Below are positions 15,298 to 23,841 of a stretch of DNA of 64,000 nt, piece by piece. Each line of letters opens with the position of its first letter. Position 1 is the stretch's first letter. The stretch is taken from contig NZ_LAJB01000012.1 of NCBI RefSeq assembly GCF_000970685.1, positions 1-64,000 on the forward strand, written 5' to 3'. The DNA comes from Domibacillus indicus (GTDB lineage Bacteria > Bacillota > Bacilli > Bacillales > Domibacillaceae). The notes beneath the pieces were generated by a model, which had not been told where the DNA came from, searched no databases, and worked only from the letters and a program-made list of their open reading frames with translations. The position numbers were made by a program, and so were the translations under genes.

Positions 15298-15918
15298 TGC
15301 CGTTCCGCACTGTTTTTCTTTTAAAAGAGGGCAGTATGAACACTTTTCACAGCCAGGCACTTCTTTATATAAACAGCACGTAAGCCGGCTGAAGTTTGCC
15401 ATTGCTTCTTCAGGCGTCCGATTCTGCAGAAATCGTTCGTACTGCTTTAAAAGCGGCAAATCCCTTGTATCCTTCACTATATGCACATACATCCAAAGTA
15501 CGTAGCCGAAAATGTTTTCACGTGAAATAACCGCGGGCAGCCTGGCGTTTTTCGCCAGCAGCTTAACAACAGGATCAACAAGCCGCGCTGCTATTTTTTC
15601 GGCTCCTTCTTCTCCGCACTTCTCCCATTTTTGATGAGACAGCTGAAACAAAATCGGCCAAGCCTCTCCTTCGCCTATTACAACCTCTATCTCATCGGGC
15701 GTTCCTGTCCAAATGCGCCTTTCAGCTGAAAAAACCGCTAAATGGCCGGCGATAAACAAACCATAGCGGCGCATAAACATAGAAGCCGCCACAGGAAGAG
15801 AGTCAGTGCCCAGTCCTTTTTTGACGGACGCTGCCAGTATATCAATATCTTTTGTCCAGGAAAAAACCGTTCCGGCCGGGATTTTTCCTTCCGTAAACGT
15901 AAACATTGTTAAATCCAT
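15286..15918 (-). CDS. FhuF-like (2Fe-2S) ferric-siderophore reductase
   Basis: A 210-residue protein whose C-terminus carries the FhuF-type cluster motif CC-x8-C-x2-C (RLTCCLYKEVPGCEKCSYC). The body fits the siderophore-iron reductase fold. Family members reduce ferric iron released from imported siderophores in the cytoplasm. ATG 15918 is chosen because AGGTGGTG lies just upstream; three GTG codons further up overlap that site. A Fur box and a good promoter lie directly upstream, which supports an iron-starvation role. No siderophore transporter is next to it in this window. Confidence 0.85.
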   Translation of the reverse strand: MDLTMFTFTEGKIPAGTVFSWTKDIDILAASVKKGLGTDSLPVAASMFMRRYGLFIAGHLAVFSAERRIWTGTPDEIEVVIGEGEAWPILFQLSHQKWEKCGEEGAEKIAARLVDPVVKLLAKNARLPAVISRENIFGYVLWMYVHIVKDTRDLPLLKQYERFLQNRTPEEAMANFSRLTCCLYKEVPGCEKCSYCPLLKEKQCGTAKTL

Positions 15919-15941
15919 TTCAATCACCACCACCTGGTTCC

Positions 15942-15971
15942 ATTATAAGTGAAAATGATTATCACAATCAA
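15942..15971 (-). promoter_or_regulatory. Sigma-A promoter of the FhuF-like gene
   Basis: On the minus strand, -35 TTGATT (15966-15971) and -10 TATAAT (15942-15947) are 18 bases apart. The Fur box at 15950-15964 fills the spacer, which would give tight iron repression. Confidence 0.75.
15950..15964. promoter_or_regulatory. Fur box
   Basis: TGAAAATGATTATCA matches the 7-1-7 Fur core TGATAATNATTATCA at 14 of 15 positions. Confidence 0.85.
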
Positions 15972-16042
15972 CATGAGTGCCAGGCCGTGTCTTGCCGGAT
16001 TTTTTGTGGATATGATGTAAGAGAGAGCGGGGGTGAGAAAAA

Positions 16043-16165
16043 ATGAAAAAGCGTGACTGCGGATGCGGCTGCAAAAAACAGGAGGGCTTTAACCCGGGGC
16101 GGAAAAACAGCAAGAAAAAAACAGCCGCAAGCTCGGCACCCCGGCCTTTAAAAAGAAAAGTATAA
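16043..16165 (+). CDS. Small cysteine-rich basic protein, 40 residues
   Basis: A short ORF with GGGGGTGAG five bases upstream of its ATG. The N-terminus is MKKRDCGCGCKKQ with three Cys in C-G-C-G-C; the rest is a lysine- and arginine-rich tail ending PRPLKRKV. A strong terminator follows after 11 bases, so a complete small gene is likely. The clustered Cys could bind metal and the basic tail nucleic acid, but no function is known to me. Confidence 0.65.
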   Translation: MKKRDCGCGCKKQEGFNPGRKNSKKKTAASSAPRPLKRKV

Positions 16166-16176
16166 CAAAATCATAG

Positions 16177-16225
16177 GGTATCAGTTCCCGCCTTTTCCAA
16201 GCAGCAGGGGACTGATACCTTTTTT
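16177..16225 (+). terminator. Terminator after the Cys-rich small gene
   Basis: GGTATCAGTTCCC (16177-16189) pairs with GGGACTGATACC (16208-16219) with a G-U pair, followed by six T residues. Confidence 0.85.
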
Positions 16226-16363
16226 GTCAAGAGCATTAGTCAGGTTAAGTGGAGTTATTTTCCAATGAGCAGATAAAAGTATGCATTTTTAATGGATAGA
16301 AAGAATCCGCCCCGGGTCTTTTAAATGGTAATATAGAGGAAAAGAGAGAAACAGGGTGAGCTT

Positions 16364-19261
16364 GTGGGAAATTTTATTGAAAATCTGCAAGGATCTTTAT
16401 ATAAAGGATTCATCAATCAGCATGAAGCAAAGCCGGGCAATTTTAAGCCACAGCTTTTGATCAATAACGGAAAACAAAGTGAAAATGTTCTTACAACTAT
16501 TTTAGAAGAATTGGATAAAAGCTATTCCTTTCTGTTTTCCGTTGCTTTTATTACCGAAAGCGGGTTAGCCACGTTAAAGTCAAAGCTGCTTGATTTAAAA
16601 CAAAAAGGCATACGCGGACGAATTTTAACGTCCACTTTTCTGAATTTCAACCAGCCAAAAGTATTTAGCGAGCTTATGAAAATTGAAAACGTAGAAGTTC
16701 GCATGACAAATGTAAAAGGATTTCATGCGAAAGGATATATTTTTGATCACGGAAACTCTTTTTCACTCATTGTCGGCAGCTCGAACTTAACAGCCCATGC
16801 ATTAAAAGTGAATTATGAATGGAATGTGAAGCTCACTTCTCACGAAAACGGAGAAATTGTCCACCATTTCAAAGATCAATTTGAAGACGTATGGGAAAAA
16901 GCTGAGATTTTAACACAGGACTGGATTGATCGTTATGAGGCTGCCTATCGTGCAACAAAAGAACAGCGGATGATGCAGCAAGTCATCGAGCCTCCAACGA
17001 ATTATGAAACAAATTCTCTTCAAAAGGCTCTGGCAATTACGCCGAACAAAATGCAGGAAACCGCTCTTCAGCAAATCCAGGCGCTTCGTGATGCGGGAAA
17101 ACAAAAAGGACTGGTTATTTCTGCAACAGGTACAGGGAAAACCTATTTATCAGCATTTGATGTGCGTGCATTTCGTCCAAAGCGTATGTTATTTATCGTA
17201 CACCGTGAACAAATCCTGCAAAAAGCTATGAATGATTTTAAAAGGGTTTTAGGCGGAAGTGAAGAAGACTTTGGTATTCTATCTGGAACATCCAAACAGG
17301 CTGAGGCCCGTTATTTATTCGCAACCATTCAAACAATCTCAAAACAAGAAGTGCTGCCGCAGTTTGCTATAGATGCGTTTGACTATATTTTGATCGATGA
17401 AGTACATAAAGCAGGGGCAGAGTCTTATCTGCGTGTGATCCATCACTTTAAACCGGCCTTTTTAATGGGTATGACGGCAACGCCGGAGCGGACAGATGAC
17501 TTCAATATTTATGAATTGTTTGATTACAACATAGCTTATGAAATTCGACTGCAAGAAGCACTGGAAGAAGATATGCTTTGTCCTTTTCATTACTTTGGAG
17601 TAACAGACCTGGAAATTGACGGAGAGCTTATTAATGAAACTGTGGCGTTTACCCGGCTTGTTTCCGATAGTCGAATTGATCATATTCTTGATAAGATTCA
17701 ATACTATGGATTTTCTGGACAGACGGTAAAAGGACTTATGTTTTGCAGCCGAAAAGATGAAGCAAAAGAGTTATCGGCTAAATTAAATGAGCGCGGATAC
17801 CGCACAGCCGCTCTAACAGGAGACAATAGCCAGGAGCAGCGTCTTCACCGGGTAGAAGAGCTTGAAAATGGAGAGCTGGACTATCTTCTAACAGTTGATA
17901 TTTTCAACGAGGGAATTGATATTCCCTGTATCAATCAAGTTGTCATGCTTCGGCAAACCCAATCGAGCATTGTGTTTATTCAGCAGCTTGGCCGCGGTTT
18001 GCGCAAGCATAATTCAAAAGATTTTGTGACCAGTATCGATTTTATCGGAAACTATAAAAATAACTATATGATCCCGGTTGCACTCTCCGGAGATCAGTCA
18101 CAAAATAAAGATAACATTCGACGAAAAACAGCCGAGACAAATTATATTAGCGGCGTTTCAACGATCAACTTTGAGGAAGTTGCAAAAAAACAAATTTTCA
18201 AGGCGATCAACAATAGTACGTTAAATACCGCGAAGCTTTTAAAAGATGCCTTTGTAAATTTAAAAAACAAAATTGGACGTATGCCGCTTTTACATGATTT
18301 CATCACAAATCATTCAATTGATCCTGTTGTTGTTGCAGAAAAAAGCAATAATTACTATCAATTTTTAATGAACATAAAGGAAAAGGTGCCTGGCCTGACA
18401 GGATATGAACAGCAAGTATTAACAATGCTGTCTGCGGAAATACTGGGCGGAAAACGGCGCCATGAAATTATTTTGTTAAAGCAGCTGCTTCAAGAGAACC
18501 AAATTCATAAAGAGTCATATATAAATAACCTGAGTGAAAACGGCTGTTTGTTGGATGAGCAAACGACCGAATCGGTTCAACGTATTTTTGATTTATCTTT
18601 CTTTAATCAAAATACGCGTAAAAAATACGGAGATGAGCCTATTATTATTTTCGAAAATAATATATACCATTGGAACGAAAAAGTTCGGAATAGCTTTTCA
18701 CAAAATTTATTTTTTAAAATGCTTGTAGAAGACGTAGTCCAGACGGCAGATGAGAAAAACAAAAACTATCAATGTGACCAATCGCTGACGCTGTATCAAA
18801 AATATTCGCGGAAGGATGTGTGCAAGCTGCTAAATTGGAAAAGCGATGAAAGCTCAACGATTTACGGGTACAAAACGAAGTATGAAACGTGTCCGATTTT
18901 TATCACGTACCATAAAAATGACCAGGTAGAATCCAGTGTGAATTATGAAGATGAATTGATTAATCCTGAATTGCTGAAATGGTTTACGCGCAGCAAAAGA
19001 ACGCTGCAGTCTGAAGAAGTCAGAAAGATTATCGAGGCAGAGGCAAACGGCATTGACATTCATATTTTTATGAAAAAAGACAATGATGAAGGAACCGATT
19101 TTTATTATTTAGGCAAAGCTCTGCCTGATCAGGAAACGGTTGAACAAGCTTCAATGCAAGATAAAAATCAAAAAGAGATCCCGGTCGTCCATATGAATAT
19201 GATAATGGAACAGCCGATTGAGCATTCTCTTTATCACTACTTAACCGAAGGAGCCAATTAA
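16364..19261 (+). CDS. PLD nuclease-SF2 helicase-DUF3427 fusion protein
   Basis: A 965-residue multidomain protein. Residues about 40-180 are a phospholipase D-type nuclease domain with FHAKGYIF and GSSNLTAHAL, the H-x-K and GSxN marks. Residues about 215-400 are the SF2 helicase ATPase: SATGTGKTYL (motif I), LIDEVHKA (motif II) and MGMTATPER (motif III). Residues about 430-570 are the helicase C lobe, with TVDIFNEGIDIPCINQVVMLR and QQLGRGLRK. The C-terminal third fits DUF3427, with a late TIYGYKTKYETCPIFITYH. The GTG start has AGGGTGAG upstream. The gene is visibly more A/T-rich than its neighbours. It is coupled to the MutT gene. A role in DNA defence or repair is inferred. Confidence 0.9.
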   Translation: MGNFIENLQGSLYKGFINQHEAKPGNFKPQLLINNGKQSENVLTTILEELDKSYSFLFSVAFITESGLATLKSKLLDLKQKGIRGRILTSTFLNFNQPKVFSELMKIENVEVRMTNVKGFHAKGYIFDHGNSFSLIVGSSNLTAHALKVNYEWNVKLTSHENGEIVHHFKDQFEDVWEKAEILTQDWIDRYEAAYRATKEQRMMQQVIEPPTNYETNSLQKALAITPNKMQETALQQIQALRDAGKQKGLVISATGTGKTYLSAFDVRAFRPKRMLFIVHREQILQKAMNDFKRVLGGSEEDFGILSGTSKQAEARYLFATIQTISKQEVLPQFAIDAFDYILIDEVHKAGAESYLRVIHHFKPAFLMGMTATPERTDDFNIYELFDYNIAYEIRLQEALEEDMLCPFHYFGVTDLEIDGELINETVAFTRLVSDSRIDHILDKIQYYGFSGQTVKGLMFCSRKDEAKELSAKLNERGYRTAALTGDNSQEQRLHRVEELENGELDYLLTVDIFNEGIDIPCINQVVMLRQTQSSIVFIQQLGRGLRKHNSKDFVTSIDFIGNYKNNYMIPVALSGDQSQNKDNIRRKTAETNYISGVSTINFEEVAKKQIFKAINNSTLNTAKLLKDAFVNLKNKIGRMPLLHDFITNHSIDPVVVAEKSNNYYQFLMNIKEKVPGLTGYEQQVLTMLSAEILGGKRRHEIILLKQLLQENQIHKESYINNLSENGCLLDEQTTESVQRIFDLSFFNQNTRKKYGDEPIIIFENNIYHWNEKVRNSFSQNLFFKMLVEDVVQTADEKNKNYQCDQSLTLYQKYSRKDVCKLLNWKSDESSTIYGYKTKYETCPIFITYHKNDQVESSVNYEDELINPELLKWFTRSKRTLQSEEVRKIIEAEANGIDIHIFMKKDNDEGTDFYYLGKALPDQETVEQASMQDKNQKEIPVVHMNMIMEQPIEHSLYHYLTEGAN

Positions 19262-19262
19262 G

Positions 19263-19655
19263 ATGAAAAAAACAGTTCGGGTTGTAGGAGCAGTAATTGA
19301 GAATAGTAAGAAAGAAATTCTATGTGCCCTGCGTTCTCCAAGCATGACATTGCCGAATTTGTGGGAATTTCCTGGAGGGAAAATTGAAGCCGGTGAAACA
19401 CCGGAACAAAGCTTAAAAAGAGAAGTTCGGGAAGAGCTAGCCTGTGAAATTGAAGTGGGAAGCAAAATCGAAGAAGTGATCCATGAATATGAAGCCGTTA
19501 TTGTAAATCTCTTAACATACCGTTCTCAAATTACGGCAGGTACACCGGTAGCAGAAGAGCATGCCGAACTCCGCTGGGTTTCACGCAGTCAACTGGAAAG
19601 CTTGGAATGGGCGCCTGCTGATATTCCTACAATTGACCGACTTATCAATGAGTAG
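19263..19655 (+). CDS. MutT-like Nudix (deoxy)nucleoside triphosphate pyrophosphohydrolase
   Basis: A 130-residue Nudix enzyme. The Nudix box is GGKIEAGETPEQSLKREVRE followed by EL, fitting GX5EX7REUXEE. Upstream are VVGAVIENSKKEILCALRS and LPNLWEFPGG, typical of 8-oxo-dGTP or related dNTP hydrolases. Its ATG is one base after the helicase stop, and GAAGGAG at 19247-19253 lies within the helicase 3' end, so the two proteins are made together. Pairing with a nuclease-helicase suggests a role in nucleotide or nucleic-acid surveillance rather than simple housekeeping MutT work. Confidence 0.9.
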   Translation: MKKTVRVVGAVIENSKKEILCALRSPSMTLPNLWEFPGGKIEAGETPEQSLKREVREELACEIEVGSKIEEVIHEYEAVIVNLLTYRSQITAGTPVAEEHAELRWVSRSQLESLEWAPADIPTIDRLINE

Positions 19656-20041
19656 GAGATCCATGGAGTTGCCTTTAAGCTGAATTCATTATGTAAAGAA
19701 ATTGTCGAGCCGGAAGAAGGAAAGCAATAAACCCTGGATAGAGGAAGCGCAGACGATATGCCATATTTATGGATAGTTCTGTGTGTCCTTTATTAAAAAG
19801 GTGTAAAACAAACCGTTTTCTTATACTTTTATCTTTTATGAGAGTTCCCTTACGTAAACTCAATTACTAATTTTTTAAGTATTATTTCCCTTTTATAATT
19901 ATCTGAATATTTACAATTGCATTCTTTAAACCATGTTATAATTAACCCAATAAAAAAGCCAAGAAAGCGTGCAGGCGCTGTTTTCAAGCGGAAGGCTGCA
20001 CTAGAAGGCATGGTTTGTATTGTCAAAGAAGGAGGGACATC
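19656..20041 (+). other. 386-base gene-free stretch before the kinase gene
   Basis: Directly after the MutT stop, the same frame continues for 24 codons (GVAFKLNSLCKEIVEPEEGKQ) to TAA at 19728-19730, which may be a gene remnant. The rest is A/T-rich. TATAAT at 19937-19942 could be the -10 of the kinase promoter, but no well-spaced -35 was found. I saw no convincing terminator after the MutT gene. Confidence 0.5.
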
Positions 20042-23000
20042 ATGGAAGTATTTAAAGAGGAGCCGATTACAGAACATCTATACGCAGACGCGGTTTCGAC
20101 AGATGAAATGGCGTCTATTCTTAATTTACATACGTGGATGATTAAAACGCTTGCAAGCGGTAATTCTCTGAATGCGACGATGAGAGCATTGACAGTGAAG
20201 CTTGAAGAGCATTTTAAGCGAAAAACGTACTGTTCTCTTTTAATGCTGAATGAAGAGAATAGGCTGTCTATAGAATATGCACCGACTCTTCCTCATGAGT
20301 ATCAGCAGGCGATTCACCTCGTTGAAGCAGGTCCGAAAGCCGGTTCATGCGGAACAGCCGCTTATCGAAAAGAAACCGTTATCTCACCAGATATAGAGAA
20401 TGATCCGCTCTGGGAGGATTTTGGTGAAGAAGCTCTTCGCTTTGGACTGAAAGCCTGCTGGTCCAGCCCAATTATGATAGAAAACCAGGTTGTCGGCACA
20501 TTTGCGGTTTACCATTCTGACATTTGCATGCCTGCTGCCCATGAAGTGGAAATGCTGGAAACATGTGCGAGCCTGGCGGGGCTTGCGATTGAGCGGGACC
20601 GGCGGATTAAGCTGGAGAAGCAGCTGCAGGAAAGCGAGCAGCGGTTTAAATCACTGTTTGATTATTATCCGGAATCCGTTTGTATATTTTCATTGGATGG
20701 ACATTTTCTTGATTTTAATCAAGGATCAGGGCCTCTATCTGGAGATAACAGCGAATCACTGATTGGAAAGAGCTTTTTTTCGTTCATTGTTCCCGAAGAA
20801 AAAGAAAAAGTGTTAAGTCATTTTAATGAAGCGAAAAAAGGAAATATCCAGCATTTTGAGTGTGGATTAAAGCATAAAAAGGGCAATCCCATAACGATAA
20901 GCCAGACCTATGTCCCAATCATGGTGAATGGCAAAGTTTCAGGCATATATGGAATTGGCCGCGATATTACACGTGAGAAAGAATTAGAAGGTAAGCTGAT
21001 TGCCGCTCATAATGAAATGGAACACCTTTTTAAAAATCATTCAGGCTTTATTTTTAAGTACAAGAAAGAAAATGGCGGCTTTATTCATACATTTGGAGAG
21101 GGGCAGCTGATGGAGCGGATAGGCTTCAAAAGAAGGGATGGTGTCGGGAAAACATTATATGAACTTTTGCCGGCCGGGCTCGCTGCCCAAAAAGAGCATT
21201 TCTATCAAATGGGGTGGGAGGGAAAAGAAGGGGTTTATGAAATAGAACTGAACGGCTTTCACTACAATGCCATGTTTAGCCCTGTTTTTCAAGACGGGAA
21301 AGTCGTTGAAGTTATCGTTACCTGCAATGATATTACGGAATTTAAAAAAACCCATGAAGAACTGCGGGAGACGAAGGAGCTGCTGGAGTCCTTTGTAAAT
21401 AATACAGCGGATGCCATTGTGACGGTAAATGATCAAGGACGGATCACATATGTGAATCAGGCTTATATAGATTTATTTGGATGGCGGGAAGACGAACTGA
21501 TAGGCAGTGAGATTCCGAATGTGCCAGACTACGACAGGGAAACATTCGCCCGTCTCACACGACTTGTTTTTTCCGAAAAAAGAGTAAGCCGGTTTGAGAC
21601 AGAGCGGCTAAGCAAGGATGGAAGAATCATTCCCGTCAGTGTAACACGGTCGCCGTTAAAAGATAAAAACGGTGCAGTAACCGGGGCCTCCTCGATTATG
21701 CGGGATATTAGCGAACAGAAAAGAGCCGAACGAGAGCTTGAGGAAAGCAAACAGCGTTACGAGTCTCTTTTTCACCTCAATCCGGACATGGTATTCAGCA
21801 TGGATGCAAATGGTTCCCTGCTGAATACGAACCTTTCGTTCCATAAAGTACTAGGCTATACGCCTGAGCAGGCGAAACGGAAAGGGTGGAAAATGCTTGT
21901 AGAAGAGCAGTCTGTTCACGAAGCGAAGCAGTATTTTAAAAGAGCCCTGCAGGGAACACCTCAAAACTATGAAACAGTCGGTATTCATCAAAACGGCCAG
22001 AAAGTGATGGTTCATGTAACGAATATGCCGATTGTGGTAGATGATCAAATTGTCGGTGTTTATGGTATTGCAAAAGATATCACGGAACAGAAGAAAACAC
22101 AGCAGGAAATTCTTTCGTTAAAGCAAAAAATGGAACTGGTGCTGGATTCGATCGGGGACGGTATTTACGCAGTCGATGTAAATTGGGAACTCACGTTAAT
22201 CAACCCGGCGGGCAGAAAAATGCTTGGTTATGACATCCAGGAGCTGTTGGGTAAAACGCCAAAAGATACGTTCAAGTATCCGTATGATCTTGAATGCTGT
22301 ATGTCTTATCAAACATTGCTGGATGGGAAAACCCGCCATGTAACGGACGAAATCTTTTATAGAAAAGACGGTACGTGTTTCCCTGTTGAATACATTGCCT
22401 CTCCTATTTTAGAAAATGGAGAAATCAGGGGAGTAGTTATTGCCTTCCGGGATATTTCTGAGAAAAAAATGGCCGAAGAATACCTTTTAAAATCAGCGAA
22501 ACTGGAGATGGCCGGGCAGCTTGCGGCGGGAGTTGCCCACGAAATCCGCAATCCGCTTACCTGCATTCAAGGATTTGTCCGGCTATTGGAAGAGACGACA
22601 AGGAGCGAATCTGACTACTTTCCCATTATAAGGTCGGAGTTTGAACGGGTTGAAGGGATTATCAGTGAGTTTCTGGCCCTGGCTAAACCCCAGGCATTAA
22701 ACTTTCAAGAGAACAATATCGAGCTTATTTTAAAGCAGACCATTCACCTGATGACTGCCCAGGCTATTATGCATGATATTGAAATCGTTTCGGACATTGA
22801 GCCGGGTCTTCCCCTATTTCAAGGAGATAAACACCAGCTTAAACAGGTGTTTATTAATGTCATTAAAAATGCAATCGAGGCTAGTGTCTCGAAAGGAAGG
22901 CTGGCTGTTATCTGTAAAAAAACCGGTTCACATCTTCATATCGAATTCCGGGATCAAGGAGAGGGGATACCGCCGGAACGGCTCAAGCACCTTTTTGAAC

Positions 23001-23152
23001 CCTTTTATTCTACCAAGGAAAAAGGAACAGGCCTGGGATTGATGGTCAGCTACAAAATTATTGAAGAACACAAAGGGACGATGAAAATTGAAAGTGAGGA
23101 AGGAAAAGGCACAACGGTTCATATTTTTCTTCCTGTTCAAAATCATTTATAA
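20042..23152 (+). CDS. Orphan GAF/multi-PAS sensor histidine kinase
   Basis: A 1036-residue soluble histidine kinase. An N-terminal GAF domain (about 20-180, with GSCGTAAYRKETV) is followed by five PAS domains starting near 200, 325, 447, 571 and 694. The HisKA helix GVAHEIRNPLTCIQG places the phosphorylated His at 833. The ATPase domain has NVIKNAIEAS (N box), DQGEGIP (G1) and GTGLGLMVSYKI (G2). There is no membrane segment and no response regulator gene beside it, the pattern of Bacillus sporulation kinases that feed Spo0F. AAGGAGGG at 20029-20036 sets ATG 20042. The ligands are unknown. Confidence 0.9.
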   Translation: MEVFKEEPITEHLYADAVSTDEMASILNLHTWMIKTLASGNSLNATMRALTVKLEEHFKRKTYCSLLMLNEENRLSIEYAPTLPHEYQQAIHLVEAGPKAGSCGTAAYRKETVISPDIENDPLWEDFGEEALRFGLKACWSSPIMIENQVVGTFAVYHSDICMPAAHEVEMLETCASLAGLAIERDRRIKLEKQLQESEQRFKSLFDYYPESVCIFSLDGHFLDFNQGSGPLSGDNSESLIGKSFFSFIVPEEKEKVLSHFNEAKKGNIQHFECGLKHKKGNPITISQTYVPIMVNGKVSGIYGIGRDITREKELEGKLIAAHNEMEHLFKNHSGFIFKYKKENGGFIHTFGEGQLMERIGFKRRDGVGKTLYELLPAGLAAQKEHFYQMGWEGKEGVYEIELNGFHYNAMFSPVFQDGKVVEVIVTCNDITEFKKTHEELRETKELLESFVNNTADAIVTVNDQGRITYVNQAYIDLFGWREDELIGSEIPNVPDYDRETFARLTRLVFSEKRVSRFETERLSKDGRIIPVSVTRSPLKDKNGAVTGASSIMRDISEQKRAERELEESKQRYESLFHLNPDMVFSMDANGSLLNTNLSFHKVLGYTPEQAKRKGWKMLVEEQSVHEAKQYFKRALQGTPQNYETVGIHQNGQKVMVHVTNMPIVVDDQIVGVYGIAKDITEQKKTQQEILSLKQKMELVLDSIGDGIYAVDVNWELTLINPAGRKMLGYDIQELLGKTPKDTFKYPYDLECCMSYQTLLDGKTRHVTDEIFYRKDGTCFPVEYIASPILENGEIRGVVIAFRDISEKKMAEEYLLKSAKLEMAGQLAAGVAHEIRNPLTCIQGFVRLLEETTRSESDYFPIIRSEFERVEGIISEFLALAKPQALNFQENNIELILKQTIHLMTAQAIMHDIEIVSDIEPGLPLFQGDKHQLKQVFINVIKNAIEASVSKGRLAVICKKTGSHLHIEFRDQGEGIPPERLKHLFEPFYSTKEKGTGLGLMVSYKIIEEHKGTMKIESEEGKGTTVHIFLPVQNHL

Positions 23153-23311
23153 CAAGGAGTAAAAGAAGGAATTACAAAGAGCTGCGTTGAAAACTATAAT
23201 TGATGAAAGTTATATTGCAGGAAACGCTTGTTTTCTGTTTTTATTGATGGTCTTCTTAAGGTGCCCCGTGTTGTGTTATGCAAATGAATATGAAGAATAG
23301 GAGTGATTCAA

Positions 23312-23722
23312 ATGGCGGTTCAGCCATACCTGGTCTTTGACGGAAACTGCGGAGAGGCTCTTTCTTTTTATGAAAACGTGTTTGGCGCAGAAGCAAAACG
23401 GATGACCTTTGGAGAAGCGCCGCCGCATCCGGAGTATCCGCTTCCGGAAGAAGCGAAAAACCGGATTATGCATGCGAGCCTGGAAGCAGAAGGCACTACT
23501 CTGATGTTTTCTGACACGCTTCCAGGCATGCCGTATCAACAGGGAAGCGCAATTACACTGGCGGTAGTCAGTTCGAATGCGGACAAGCTGCGCTCCTGCT
23601 TTGAAGAGCTTTCTGAAGGCGGAGAAGTGACGATGGCGCTTCAGGAAACATTCTGGAGCAAAGTGTACGGGCAGGTGCGTGACCGGTTCGGCATTGAATG
23701 GCAAATCAGCCATCAGGAATAA
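23312..23722 (+). CDS. VOC-family (PhnB/glyoxalase-like) protein
   Basis: A 136-residue protein of the vicinal oxygen chelate superfamily, close to the PhnB/YjdN type. Signatures are PYLVFDGNCGEALSFYENVFGAE at the start, IMHASLEAEGTTLMFSDT in the middle and the closing VRDRFGIEWQI. These single-domain dimers bind metal and small ligands, but most have no known reaction. AGGAGTG at 23299-23305 favours ATG 23312. Two terminator hairpins follow it. Confidence 0.88.
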   Translation: MAVQPYLVFDGNCGEALSFYENVFGAEAKRMTFGEAPPHPEYPLPEEAKNRIMHASLEAEGTTLMFSDTLPGMPYQQGSAITLAVVSSNADKLRSCFEELSEGGEVTMALQETFWSKVYGQVRDRFGIEWQISHQE

Positions 23723-23725
23723 TGG

Positions 23726-23766
23726 CAAAAAAGGTGTTCGGGCTTTTCTGGCCGAACACCTTTTTT
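23726..23766. terminator. Bidirectional terminator after the VOC gene
   Basis: AAAAAAGGTGTTCGG (23727-23741) pairs with CCGAACACCTTTTTT (23752-23766), with A and T runs on both sides. Confidence 0.9.
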
Positions 23767-23774
23767 GAATAGGC

Positions 23775-23809
23775 AGCCTGCTTTGTTTCACGAAAGCAGG
23801 TTGTTTTTT
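23775..23809 (+). terminator. Second terminator between VOC and stress-protein genes
   Basis: AGCCTGCTTT (23775-23784) pairs with AAAGCAGGTT (23793-23802) with one G-U pair; a T run follows. Confidence 0.7.
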
Positions 23810-23841
23810 ATTTTAAATTGGTAAAAGGGAAAGTCTTTTTT

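Noticed and set aside
23153-23311. cre-like GGAAACGCTTGTT before the VOC gene
   Set aside because: Only the central part fits; at least five consensus positions fail.
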